64,000 bases of DNA from Chitinophaga pinensis DSM 2588 (GTDB lineage: Bacteria > Bacteroidota > Bacteroidia > Chitinophagales > Chitinophagaceae): contig NC_013132.1 of the NCBI RefSeq assembly GCF_000024005.1, forward strand, positions 2,288,001-2,352,000, given 5' to 3'. A model generated the notes under the pieces. It searched no databases, was not told the origin of the DNA, and saw only the letters and a list, made by a program, of their open reading frames with translations. Shown one piece after another: positions 18,406-27,568 of the stretch. The translations under genes were made by a program, and so were the position numbers. Each line of letters begins with the position of its first letter. Position 1 is the first letter of the stretch.

Positions 18406-19443
18406 GTGAAAGGAATATCCATTAAAGATATTGCCCAAGAGGCAGGTGTTTCTCCTACAACAGTTTCTTTTGTATTAAATGGTAAAGGCAAAGAAAAAAG
18501 AATCAGTGAACAGGTCAGCAAAAGGATCCTGAAAATAGCAGGAAAACTGAAATATAAGCCTAACCAGCTTGCCAGAGGGCTACGCACCGGCAAAACGAAA
18601 ACCATCGGATTAATAGTAGAAGATATCGCCAACATCTTTTTTGCCAATGTTGCCAAAGTTGTTGAGGACGAGGCCGATAAGTTTGGTTATAAAGTGCTTT
18701 TCGGCAGTACTGAAGACAATGAGGAGAAAGCCAAAGGCCTGCTTGAAGTACTGCGTTACCGCCAGGTAGATGGTTATATCATTACCCCTACGCTCAATCT
18801 TGATAAGGAAATTGCCGCATTGCAAAAGCCGGTCGTATTGATGGACCGTTACTTTCCCAATATTGCCGATTCCAACTACGTGGTAGTGGATAATTTCCAG
18901 GGAGCCTATACGGCTGTCAGTCACCTGGTAGAGCAGGGCTATAAAAAGATCGGTATCATTACTACCACTTCTGCCCAGATCCAGATGCAGCAGCGACTGG
19001 ACGGTTTTGTGGACGCTCTGCAAAAACATGACCTTCCTGCGGGTAAAAATGTGATCAAACGCCTTCCTTTTGACCTGGACAGAGCCGGATTCATTCAGGA
19101 AATTACCCAGTACCTGCAGCAAAACAAAGACCTGGATGCCTTGTTCTTTGCTACTAACTACCTGGGTATCTGTGGAATAGAAAGTATTCGTTCTATCGGA
19201 TTGCATATTGGTACTGACATCGGTATGGTCAGCTTCGACGACCATGATATCTTCCGCCTGCACAGCCCTTCTATCACCTGCGTAGCGCAGCCGGTAGAGG
19301 AAATAGGCCGCCGGCTGATACATATGTTGATTGCCGAACTGGAACATAGCACGGAAGCAAGTGCCCCACAACATGTTGTATTGTCTCTTGAACTCAGAAA
19401 AAGAGAATCTTCTATGCCTGCTGTTCATCATGTGAACGCCTGA
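18406..19443 (+). CDS. LacI-family transcription regulator
   Basis: 345 residues starting at GTG; no in-frame ATG lies upstream before a stop. The N-terminal helix-turn-helix is canonical (ISIKDIAQEAGVSPTTVSFV, hinge KYKPNQLARGLRTGKT), followed by a periplasmic-binding-protein-like effector domain (IGLIVEDIANIFFANVAKVV ... GIITTTSAQIQMQQRLDGF ... IGMVSFDDHDIFRL). It lies immediately upstream of a SusC/SusD locus. Two CG-centred palindromic sites of the LacI kind stand between the two genes, so it is likely the local regulator of that locus. Confidence 0.93.
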   Translation: MKGISIKDIAQEAGVSPTTVSFVLNGKGKEKRISEQVSKRILKIAGKLKYKPNQLARGLRTGKTKTIGLIVEDIANIFFANVAKVVEDEADKFGYKVLFGSTEDNEEKAKGLLEVLRYRQVDGYIITPTLNLDKEIAALQKPVVLMDRYFPNIADSNYVVVDNFQGAYTAVSHLVEQGYKKIGIITTTSAQIQMQQRLDGFVDALQKHDLPAGKNVIKRLPFDLDRAGFIQEITQYLQQNKDLDALFFATNYLGICGIESIRSIGLHIGTDIGMVSFDDHDIFRLHSPSITCVAQPVEEIGRRLIHMLIAELEHSTEASAPQHVVLSLELRKRESSMPAVHHVNA

Positions 19444-19621
19444 TTCCACGAGCCACGGGATGAGAAAGACTGATACTATGCTATCATTTATTGTATCAAT
19501 TTTCAAAAAACGAGGTATTTCCACACGACTTTTTTAGGACTTAGCGCTTTTATGGTCTTTTCATGTTATTGTTTTATCTATTACGTGCGTTACTACTCAG
19601 GAATATAACATCATTGTGTCA
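19444..19621. other. Intergenic region between lacI-type gene and SusC promoter
   Basis: The first 180 bases of a 485-base gap. AT-rich, with no gene, repeat or clear terminator seen. The remainder of the gap carries the promoter and operators listed next and a roughly 200-base leader to the SusC start. Confidence 0.4.
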
Positions 19622-19651
19622 TTTGAATAGCGCGGAACTACTGTATTTTTA
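19622..19651 (+). promoter_or_regulatory. Candidate Bacteroidota promoter for SusC (19929)
   Basis: TTTG at 19622-19625 and TATTTTTA at 19644-19651 with 18 bases between match the -33/-7 pattern TTTG-N19-TAnnTTTG with one mismatch in the -7 box. It points to a start near 19657 and a leader of about 270 bases. Confidence 0.45.
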
Positions 19652-19674
19652 CCGAACTGTAAGCGAGAACTACT

Positions 19675-19716
19675 AAAACGTTTTTATAGCATCTGCTCCG
19701 GCAGGAAAACGTTATC
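19675..19716. promoter_or_regulatory. Two LacI-type operators on one helical face
   Basis: Site 1 is AAAACGTTTT (19675-19684), a perfect 10-bp palindrome with the central CG typical of LacI-family operators. Site 2 is GAAAACGTTATC (19705-19716), the same core with one broken half. Their CG centres are 31 bp apart, three helical turns. Both lie just downstream of the candidate promoter, where a bound repressor would block elongation or initiation. The adjacent LacI gene is the likely binder. Confidence 0.6.
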
Positions 19717-19928
19717 AGCATATTTAAATCAACTGGAACTAAATCATTCCACCAACAACTAATTATTCAGGACTCGGGAAATTTCTAAATAATTAACAAC
19801 AAAACAGAGGGACAGAAACACGGAAAAACAACGGGAGCTGCTTAGCTGTATGCAACTTGCATATTGGTTTAACTAGTTGCATTGTCATAATTTTTTATTA
19901 TCCACAATCATCATCAATCTATCGAACT

Positions 19929-22900
19929 ATGAGAAGATTACTGATCTTTTTATCGCTATTCCTATGCGTATGCTTCAACGTGTCCGCCCAGGATAAACAA
20001 GCGGTATCAGGTACTATCAGAGACGCAGATGGCAGTCCGCTGCCCGGCATTACGATCCTCGAAAAAGGCACTAAGAACGGCGCGCTTACAGACGCCGCCG
20101 GATCATTCAAGTTACAGGTGAACCCCAAAGCTGTGCTGGTAATTTCCGGAATCGGTTTTATCTCACAGGAAATAGCCGTAAATGGCAATTCCAGCCTCAA
20201 TGTAAGTCTGGTAGTAGACAACAAAAACCTCGGTGAAGTAGTTGTAACGGCACTAGGTATCAAACGTGAAAAGAAATCACTGGGTTATGCACTGCAGGAA
20301 TTAAGCGGCGATAAACTGGTTGAAGCAAGAGAATCTAACCTGGCAAATGCATTGACTGGTAAAGTATCTGGTCTGCAGGTATTACGTTCAAGTAATGGTC
20401 CTGCTGGTTCTACAAAAATCACACTGCGTGGTAACAACTCCCTGACTGGTACTAACCAGCCGTTGATCGTGGTAGATGGTATTCCTTTGGATAACTTCAC
20501 CGGTGCTACGAACAATGACTACTGGAACCCTTCCAAAGATATGGGTAACGGTCTGGCAGATGTTAACCCGGAAGACATCGAAACGATGTCAGTGCTGAAA
20601 GGACCTTCTGCGGCTGCATTGTATGGATCCCGTGCAGGTAATGGCGTTATCCTTATTACCACTAAGAGCGGTAGAAAACAGAAAGGTGCAGGTATCACTT
20701 ACAGTTCTCAGGTGGGTTTTTCCCAAATCTTCGCTAGTCCTGACAGACAAAACACTTTTGCACAGGGTAGTGAAGGTATCTTCGATCCACAGTCTGCAGG
20801 TAGCTGGGGGCCGGCGATCGATGGTCGTAACGTAACTGACTGGTCAGGTAAACCAACAACCCTGCAGTCTTATGACAACGTAAAAAACTACTTCGATAAA
20901 GGTTTAAACTTTAAAAACACGATCTCCTTTCAACAGCAGGTAAGTGAAGGTACTTCTATCTATACCTCTATTACGCACCTGACTGATAAAGGTATCATCC
21001 CAGGCAGCAAACTGAATCGTACTAACCTGACTGCTCGTGCAGTATCCCGTTTTGGTACCAACAAACGCTGGACAAGCGATACGAAAGTACAGTACATCAA
21101 TTCAAAGGCAAATAACCGTCCGCAGAATGGTGACAATACTGGTAACGTATTCCGTACACTTTATGCACTGCCTTCCAATATCGATATCAGAGATTTCAGC
21201 GCTGCTAAAAGAGAAAATGGCAAAATGTTGTGGTTTGGTTCCGGTAATGCAGTGAACCCATACTGGGGCAAACTGTATGACCTGAACGAAGATATCAGAG
21301 ACCGTTTCCTGATGACCGGATCATTGAAATATGATTTCACTTCCTGGTTAAATGCTGAGTTGAAAGCAGGTGCGGATATCTATGGTACTAATGCAGAAGC
21401 AAAACGTTATGCAGGTAGCCCTTCTCCTGCGAATGGTAGCTATAGCCGCAGCAAAGAGACTTTCTCTGAAGTGAACTACAGTGCATTGATCAGTGCCCGC
21501 AAAGACAACCTGTTTGGCAAACTGGGTGGTGCAGTAACAGCAGGTGGTAACCTGATGAAACAACAACGCGACCGTCTGGACGCAAGTGTTGGTGAATTGC
21601 AGATCCCTGACTTCTTCTTCCTGAACAACGGTCGTTCTAATCCAACTATCACACCAACGTCTACTGAAAAGAGAATTAACTCTGTATACGGTACTGTTGG
21701 TGTTAACTGGGATGCTTACTGGTTCGTGGACGTAACATTACGTAACGACTGGTCTTCCGCACTGAGCAAAGCAAACAGGTCTTATTTCTACCCATCAGTG
21801 AGCACATCTCTGATCGTGACCGATATGATCAGTCACCTGGGTGGTGAAATGCCTAAATGGTTATCATATGGTAAAGTACGTGCGTCTTATGCAATGGTAG
21901 GTAATGACCTTGCTCCATACAGCCTGTACAACACCTATGATGTAAGTAAAGATCCTAACGGCAATACTGTTGTAAAAAGAAAGAACACCCTGTATGATGC
22001 TAATGTAAAGAGTGAGCTGATTAAATCTACAGAGGTAGGTGCTGAACTGAAATTGTTCAACAACCGTCTGGGTGTTGACTTCGCATGGTATAAATCCAAT
22101 GCTACCCGTCAGCTGATCGATCTGCCAATGGACCCGCTGAGTGGTTATTCTTTCAGAAAGATCAATGCCGGTGACATCGAAAACACTGGTATTGAGTTAA
22201 TGTTGAATGCACGTCTGGTTGATAATCCTTCCGGTTTCTCATGGGATATGGGTGCAAACTTCTCCAACAACAAGAACACCGTGAAATCAATTTCTCCGGA
22301 TATTTCCCTGTATTCTTTAGGTGGATTTGATGATGTACAGATCTACGCAGCAGCTGGTCAGAAATATGGTGAGATCTGGGGTACAGCATACCAGAGAGTA
22401 ACTGATCCTGCGAGCCCTGCCTTCGGTAAACAGATCGTAAGTGCAAGTGGTTATCCGCTGGGTACAAGTGATAAAGTAAGATTAGGTAATCAGCAGCCAA
22501 GTGCCATGCTGGGTATTACCAACACTTTCTATTATAAGAACCTGTCTCTGGGCTTCCAGGTAGACGGCCGTTTTGGTGGTAAAATGTTCTCCGGTACCCT
22601 TTCTTCATTGCAGAGAAGCGGTTCAGCAGCAGAAACTGTTGTGAATGGAAAACGTGATCCGATAGTAGTAGATGGTGTTGTATATAATGATGCAACCAAG
22701 ACATACGATCAGAATACAGTAGCAGTAAATCCTCAGCAATATTGGGCAGACGGTATCAACGTGAGAAACGTAGGTATAGTAGAAGCTAATCTGTATGATG
22801 CTTCCAACATTCGTCTGAGAAACCTGAATATCGCTTATAATCTGCCTTCCAGATTATTGTCTAAAACACTGGTACAGAGAGCGAGCGTTGGTCTGTCCTG

Positions 22901-23045
22901 CACAAACGTATGGCTCATCTCCAGCCACATGAAAGGCATAGATCCTGAGTCTGTATATGCGACCAACACGAATGCTATAGGTTTTGAAGCTGGTAGTGCG
23001 CCTACTTCCCGCACTTTCCTGTTCAATTTATCTGTTAGTTTCTAA
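19929..23045 (+). CDS. SusC/RagA-like TonB-dependent transporter
   Basis: 1038 residues from MRRLLIFLSLFLC; a longer frame from 19857 would only add a non-conserved leader. Signal peptide ending VSAQ, carboxypeptidase-D-like domain (VSGTIRDADGSPLPGITILE), VVVTALGIKRE linker, plug (ITLRGNNSLTGTNQPLIVVD; GSRAGNGVILITTKSG) and a 22-strand-type barrel ending in Phe. No STN domain. The gene is followed 19 bases later by its SusD and then by redoxin and cytochrome/copper monooxygenase genes. Upstream LacI-like operators suggest control by the neighbouring LacI protein. Substrate unknown. Confidence 0.93.
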   Translation: MRRLLIFLSLFLCVCFNVSAQDKQAVSGTIRDADGSPLPGITILEKGTKNGALTDAAGSFKLQVNPKAVLVISGIGFISQEIAVNGNSSLNVSLVVDNKNLGEVVVTALGIKREKKSLGYALQELSGDKLVEARESNLANALTGKVSGLQVLRSSNGPAGSTKITLRGNNSLTGTNQPLIVVDGIPLDNFTGATNNDYWNPSKDMGNGLADVNPEDIETMSVLKGPSAAALYGSRAGNGVILITTKSGRKQKGAGITYSSQVGFSQIFASPDRQNTFAQGSEGIFDPQSAGSWGPAIDGRNVTDWSGKPTTLQSYDNVKNYFDKGLNFKNTISFQQQVSEGTSIYTSITHLTDKGIIPGSKLNRTNLTARAVSRFGTNKRWTSDTKVQYINSKANNRPQNGDNTGNVFRTLYALPSNIDIRDFSAAKRENGKMLWFGSGNAVNPYWGKLYDLNEDIRDRFLMTGSLKYDFTSWLNAELKAGADIYGTNAEAKRYAGSPSPANGSYSRSKETFSEVNYSALISARKDNLFGKLGGAVTAGGNLMKQQRDRLDASVGELQIPDFFFLNNGRSNPTITPTSTEKRINSVYGTVGVNWDAYWFVDVTLRNDWSSALSKANRSYFYPSVSTSLIVTDMISHLGGEMPKWLSYGKVRASYAMVGNDLAPYSLYNTYDVSKDPNGNTVVKRKNTLYDANVKSELIKSTEVGAELKLFNNRLGVDFAWYKSNATRQLIDLPMDPLSGYSFRKINAGDIENTGIELMLNARLVDNPSGFSWDMGANFSNNKNTVKSISPDISLYSLGGFDDVQIYAAAGQKYGEIWGTAYQRVTDPASPAFGKQIVSASGYPLGTSDKVRLGNQQPSAMLGITNTFYYKNLSLGFQVDGRFGGKMFSGTLSSLQRSGSAAETVVNGKRDPIVVDGVVYNDATKTYDQNTVAVNPQQYWADGINVRNVGIVEANLYDASNIRLRNLNIAYNLPSRLLSKTLVQRASVGLSCTNVWLISSHMKGIDPESVYATNTNAIGFEAGSAPTSRTFLFNLSVSF

Positions 23046-23064
23046 TTGCTGAAAAAAAGAATTT

Positions 23065-24957
23065 ATGAAAAGTATAATCAAGAGTGCTTGTATATTAATG
23101 GCCGGTAGCATGCTGTTTCAGTCATGCTCCAAATTTGAGGAGATCAACAATGATCCAAACTCTGCAAGCGAAAGTCAGATAGAGGTTGAATATGCTATCA
23201 ACGGATCTATCACTGGTGCACAGATGAACCCGGATGTGGCAGAAAGGTCTTTCGTACTCTACTGGAAAACTGCTGGCCGTCAGCACAGACAGGGTGGTTT
23301 ATCCAGCGGTGGTTATGATGATGGATGGACAACTGCCTATTACAATCAGGTGTCCGGCTGGCTGAATGGTGTGAATCTGGCAGCACAACTGGCAGAATCA
23401 AGAATTGCAGCAAATACCGCAAAACCATACACCAAAAATCTCTTACAGGTTGCGCGTATCTGGCGTGCTTACCTGCTGAGTGAAGCGTCTGATAACTTTG
23501 GTCCTATGCCGATCGAAGGTTTTCAGGGTAAGAACCCAACTTTCTCCAGTGTGAAAGATGTGTATTACTATGCACTGAAGGAACTGACCGAAGCAGTAGC
23601 TGCCATTGATGAATCTGTGGTAAATGCAGATGGACTGGATAAATTCGATCCGGCATATGGCTACGATTATAAAAAATGGAAACGTTATGCCAACTCCTTG
23701 CGCATGCGTCTGGCAATGCGTTTATCAGAAGTTGACGGAGCAAAGGCAAAGACAGAATTTGAAGCAGCAGCTGCTTCAGGTATGCTGATCACTGATGCTG
23801 ATCAGACTTTCAAAGTGCAGGAAAAAGAAGGCTGGGATGACCTGACAGGTGTAATGAGCCGCGAATGGAACGCACAACTGTTGTCAGCTACACTGAACAA
23901 TCTCTATATTGGCCTGGGTGGTATTACTTCTGAACAGCAGCTGCCGGATTCCCTGCATCCTTATATCAAGGCTGCTGATTATATAGGCTTGAAGTTTGCT
24001 AATCACATGGCTTCAATGTCCAATGAACCAACGATCGGTTACTGGTTTGATGGTTTGCATAAAACAATGGATCCGCGTGCTTATAAAGCGTTTATCATTC
24101 CTGGTCAGTTCAATAACCCTGACTTCTCTTTCTATCCAAGCTACACCAACGATGCGAGAACAGTAAAACGCAGTATGGATGGATATGGTGACGTAGATGC
24201 GACATTCACATGGAATGCTTCTACCACGGGTGATTGGGGAGAGAAAGGTGCGAAGAACTTCCTGTTCACTTATCCAGGTACTAATCCACGTCTGGCACAA
24301 CGTTTCAGAAACAGTAAAAATCAGCGTATCTTCTTTGCTCCATGGGAAACTTACTTCCTGATGGCAGAAGCTGCTGTGAAAGGCTGGACTACACCAGTAT
24401 CTGCACAGGCTGCATATGAAACAGGTATAGCAAAAAGCTTTGAATACTGGGGTGTAACCGAATTCCTGGGATCTTATCTGACATCAACAGCTTACAATAA
24501 CGTAGGTACTTCTGTAAGCTGGGGACATACTGCAGAACCTCCTGCAACTCATTCAATGAACTACATCGATGCTTATACAAAAGCACCAGGTACTGCTAAC
24601 ATCCTTTATCCTTCCAATACACTGTATAAAGGTGGTACTGTGAAGAACGACGTGTTAACAAAGATCATCACACAGAAATTCATTGCACAGGTACCTTGGT
24701 TACCACTGGAATCATGGAACGATCAACGTAGACTGGGTCTGCCGTTCTATGAAAACCCGGCGATCGAACGTCCGCTGCCAAACCTGCCAGCATTGACTGC
24801 GAGCAACTACATGACCAGCGACATCAAGTTCTTCCCACAGCGTATCAGATACCCGAGCAGCCTGTCTAACAGCAACCCTGCCGGTTATCAGCAGGCAGTT
24901 TCTCTCCTCGGAGGAACAGATGCTGTACTGACGCCGCTCTGGTGGGCTAAGCACTAA
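23065..24957 (+). CDS. SusD-like outer-membrane lipoprotein, long form
   Basis: 630 residues, about 100 longer than the other SusD proteins in this window. Lipoprotein signal with Cys after SMLFQS. Family signatures are FEEINNDPNSASES, YANSLRMRLAMRLSEVDGAK and the C-terminal NPAGYQQAVSLLGG with LWWAKH. The extra length lies in the middle (about 260-430), containing several Trp/Tyr-rich stretches such as YWFDGLHKTMDPRAYKAF, which may form an enlarged ligand-binding face. It pairs with the SusC 19 bases upstream. A strong terminator follows. Confidence 0.92.
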   Translation: MKSIIKSACILMAGSMLFQSCSKFEEINNDPNSASESQIEVEYAINGSITGAQMNPDVAERSFVLYWKTAGRQHRQGGLSSGGYDDGWTTAYYNQVSGWLNGVNLAAQLAESRIAANTAKPYTKNLLQVARIWRAYLLSEASDNFGPMPIEGFQGKNPTFSSVKDVYYYALKELTEAVAAIDESVVNADGLDKFDPAYGYDYKKWKRYANSLRMRLAMRLSEVDGAKAKTEFEAAAASGMLITDADQTFKVQEKEGWDDLTGVMSREWNAQLLSATLNNLYIGLGGITSEQQLPDSLHPYIKAADYIGLKFANHMASMSNEPTIGYWFDGLHKTMDPRAYKAFIIPGQFNNPDFSFYPSYTNDARTVKRSMDGYGDVDATFTWNASTTGDWGEKGAKNFLFTYPGTNPRLAQRFRNSKNQRIFFAPWETYFLMAEAAVKGWTTPVSAQAAYETGIAKSFEYWGVTEFLGSYLTSTAYNNVGTSVSWGHTAEPPATHSMNYIDAYTKAPGTANILYPSNTLYKGGTVKNDVLTKIITQKFIAQVPWLPLESWNDQRRLGLPFYENPAIERPLPNLPALTASNYMTSDIKFFPQRIRYPSSLSNSNPAGYQQAVSLLGGTDAVLTPLWWAKH

Positions 24958-24975
24958 TACTCGAGAGATTTAGGA

Positions 24976-25007
24976 AAAACTCCATGCATCATGCATGGAG
25001 TTTTTTT
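24976..25007 (+). terminator. Intrinsic terminator after SusD
   Basis: A 10-bp stem (24980-24989 with 24991-25000), extendable through A-T pairs, is followed by seven Ts. It separates SusC/SusD from the redoxin gene, so the downstream genes need read-through or their own promoter. Confidence 0.85.
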
Positions 25008-25165
25008 ATTACCTGTTTTATTGTATATTGCCTCCACTTGAAAAATAGCTAAGGATTTTATCAACCGGATCATCTGTAGGAATCTATGAGAGCCTGAGCG
25101 CTGGTAGTGTACCACGCTGCATCATCAACGATCGGATTTATTGTTATGAGAAAACGAAAGTCACT

Positions 25166-25741
25166 ATGCCTAAACTACTTGTGTGTGTCCTGTTGGCAGG
25201 GCTGCTATCCTTACAAGCCACTACGACAAAACTGATAGCCGGCACCGGATTTACAACAGGAGGGAGCCTGAAAGATTACAACGGAAAAACGCATACTATA
25301 AAACCCAGAGGAAAAGCAGTTGTATACCTGTTTCTTTCACCAGAGTGTCCGCTGTGTAAAAACTATGCCCCCGTGTTGCAGGCAATGCAGCAGAAATATC
25401 CTGAAATACAGTTCTATGGTATCGTGAGCGGAAAAACGTTCACGAGAGAGATGGTGGCGGAATATGCCAAAGACTACAAAATTACTTTTCCGATACTGAT
25501 GGATCCTGATAAACATGCAGCTGAATCACTGAGAGCAACCGTTACGCCGGAAGCACTGCTGATAGGTGAAAATGGAAGAGAATATTACAGAGGACTGATC
25601 GATGATTGGGTAACCGGTCTTGGTACCAAGCGTGTGAAAGCAACAAAGCTGTACCTGTCGCTGGCGATTGAAAACCTCTTGTCAGGAAGCGACCTGACTT
25701 ATGCTACACAGCCAATTGGTTGTCTTATCAGTAACTATTAA
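25166..25741 (+). CDS. Exported thioredoxin-fold (redoxin) protein
   Basis: 191 residues with an N-terminal signal sequence (LLVCVLLAGLLSLQAT). The thioredoxin fold is shown by AVVYLFLSPECPLCKNYAPV with the CPLC redox pair at about residues 59-62, ITFPILMDPD and the cis-Pro region VTPEALLI. It is related to AhpC/TSA-type redoxins. The C-terminus QPIGCLISNY resembles the junction seen where such redoxin domains are fused to cytochrome/copper-monooxygenase modules. Here that module is the separate next gene, 23 bases downstream. A role in haem or copper-site maturation, or in electron supply to the partner, is inference. Confidence 0.75.
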   Translation: MPKLLVCVLLAGLLSLQATTTKLIAGTGFTTGGSLKDYNGKTHTIKPRGKAVVYLFLSPECPLCKNYAPVLQAMQQKYPEIQFYGIVSGKTFTREMVAEYAKDYKITFPILMDPDKHAAESLRATVTPEALLIGENGREYYRGLIDDWVTGLGTKRVKATKLYLSLAIENLLSGSDLTYATQPIGCLISNY

Positions 25742-25764
25742 TTCAATATGCCAATCAGGTGAGT

Positions 25765-27099
25765 ATGCCGTGCAGGGTTGTTATCATTTTACTGTCGATG
25801 TTTTTATGGGAGATGCCATTTGCATCCGCGCAGAAGATTACATGGAATCAGCACATAGCGCCGATCATTCATGCTAATTGTACGCCCTGTCATAAAAAAG
25901 GAGATGCTGCACCGTTTGAACTGATGACATATGACGATGTTGCCAAAAGGGCCACATTTATAAAACAGGTCACCCAAAGCAGGTACATGCCACCGTGGAA
26001 AGCGGATAGTCACTATACTTCTTTTGCTAATGAAAGAAGACTGACGGATGAAGAGATCGCCATGATCGCTGAGTGGGCTGACAATAAAATGCCGAAAGGA
26101 AAAGAAGCGGCCCAACAGGAAGAAGTACATTTCGTGGAGGGAACACATTATAACCGTAAACCGGATACGGTGCTGCAGATGCCAAAAGCTTTTCATATCC
26201 AGGGCGATAACAAGGAACGGTTCATTGTGTATAAAATACCGTTCGAGTTGGCGACCGATATGAATGTGGAAGCGATCGAGTTTGTGTCGAATAACCGGAA
26301 AGTGATTCATCATGCAAATTATGAGATTGACGCAGTACCCGACCAGCAGCTTGACATTTACGCAGGACAGGATTATATCAATCTTACAGAAGACGACCGG
26401 AACAAATATGTACAGTATGTGCCGTTTCGCCAGCATATGATTTACTATGGCGGTTGGATTCCCGGTGCTACCTGTGAATCTTATCCCAAAAACATCGGCT
26501 GGGTAATGCCTAAGCGTGGTGTCATCTTACTGACATTACACTATGCACCAGTCGGAAAAGAAGAAGATAATATCAGTGGGATTCAGCTGTTTTTCACAAA
26601 AACGCCTGTCAAAAGAGAAATCCGGGCAGTCAGTTTCGGATCAGGCGGCGTAGGAGAGAAGGACATTGACCCCTACTTTTATATACCGGCGGATGCGGTG
26701 AAAACCTTCCGCCTAAAAGTTACAGTGCCCGAAGATCAATCGGTGATGTATGTATGGCCACACATGCATTATATCGGAACAAAATTCAAGGCATTTGGCG
26801 TTACACCTACTGGAGACACGGTTAAAATGGTATCAGTAACTGACTGGGACTTCAAATGGCAGGAAGTCTACTGGTATCCGACATTGTTGAAGTTACCCAA
26901 GGGTACGATCATCCATATAGAGGCGACCTACGACAATACCGCTGCTAACCCGGCTAACCCATCGTCGCCACCACGGCTGATTTACTCGAGTGGAGATATG
27001 AAATCGACAGATGAAATGTTAACACTTGTGATGCTTTACCTGACTCATGAGAAAGGAGACGAAACGATTAGCCTGAAAAATGAAAGCAAATCGAAATAG
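25765..27099 (+). CDS. Exported cytochrome c / copper type II monooxygenase (PHM-like) fusion
   Basis: 444 residues from the ATG at 25765; a GTG two codons upstream is possible. A signal peptide is followed by a haem c motif CTPCH at 39-43 with MPPW at 75-78 as a possible distal Met. The rest aligns by motif with the two-copper core of peptidylglycine and dopamine monooxygenases: HH at 182-183 and H259 (LTLHYAPVG) for one copper; H333 and H335 (PHMHYIG) and M418 (DEM) for the other. All six ligands are present. Such enzymes hydroxylate C-H bonds. Here the haem domain may replace ascorbate as electron donor. Substrate unknown. A paralogue lies at 32631. Confidence 0.8.
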   Translation: MPCRVVIILLSMFLWEMPFASAQKITWNQHIAPIIHANCTPCHKKGDAAPFELMTYDDVAKRATFIKQVTQSRYMPPWKADSHYTSFANERRLTDEEIAMIAEWADNKMPKGKEAAQQEEVHFVEGTHYNRKPDTVLQMPKAFHIQGDNKERFIVYKIPFELATDMNVEAIEFVSNNRKVIHHANYEIDAVPDQQLDIYAGQDYINLTEDDRNKYVQYVPFRQHMIYYGGWIPGATCESYPKNIGWVMPKRGVILLTLHYAPVGKEEDNISGIQLFFTKTPVKREIRAVSFGSGGVGEKDIDPYFYIPADAVKTFRLKVTVPEDQSVMYVWPHMHYIGTKFKAFGVTPTGDTVKMVSVTDWDFKWQEVYWYPTLLKLPKGTIIHIEATYDNTAANPANPSSPPRLIYSSGDMKSTDEMLTLVMLYLTHEKGDETISLKNESKSK

Positions 27100-27568
27100 G
27101 GACTAATACTATTTTCTTATTTCATTACGTAATATTATCATTTTAACCCAATTGTTAACTAGAACACAAAAATCTGTTAAATGTTTCTTGTTCATTCTGT
27201 TTTTATTTTTTAGCTTGGCGTTCGAAAGTGAAATAATAATATTATTTAATGTGTGATTTGAGGAAAGCGAAAGAATAGGGACATGTAGAACAATGGAAAT
27301 TTCAACAATGGAGGTAGCGGGAAATAAATATTAAATACCTATGCCGAATTATTTATCCCCGATACCATTTTCGTAAGCTAGTCTATTGTAAGAAGAAGGA
27401 AACTGTGCCAGGCGGTATATCGAAATCTGCTTTTTAATCTCAGCATTGCAAGTAAATTTTTTATGAAGGAACATTATGTGTTACCTCTTAATGGGAGAGG
27501 TGCATCTATACCTATGTGTTTTCATAAGGACTAAATAAAACATCATAAACTAAAATCCAAAGAAAGCT
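27100..27568. other. 469-base AT-rich intergenic leader upstream of SusC (27569)
   Basis: No convincing gene. It probably holds the promoter and long 5' leader of the SusC/SusD pair, but no clear TTTG/TAnnTTTG pair was found. A 23-codon open frame (27463-27534, MKEHYVLPLNGRGASIPMCF then HKD) ends 34 bases before SusC and could be a leader peptide or chance. No intrinsic terminator is obvious after the preceding gene. Confidence 0.35.

Noticed and set aside
18610..19524. Long minus-strand frame opposite the LacI gene
   Set aside because: It is antisense to a well-supported LacI-family gene and shows no domain.
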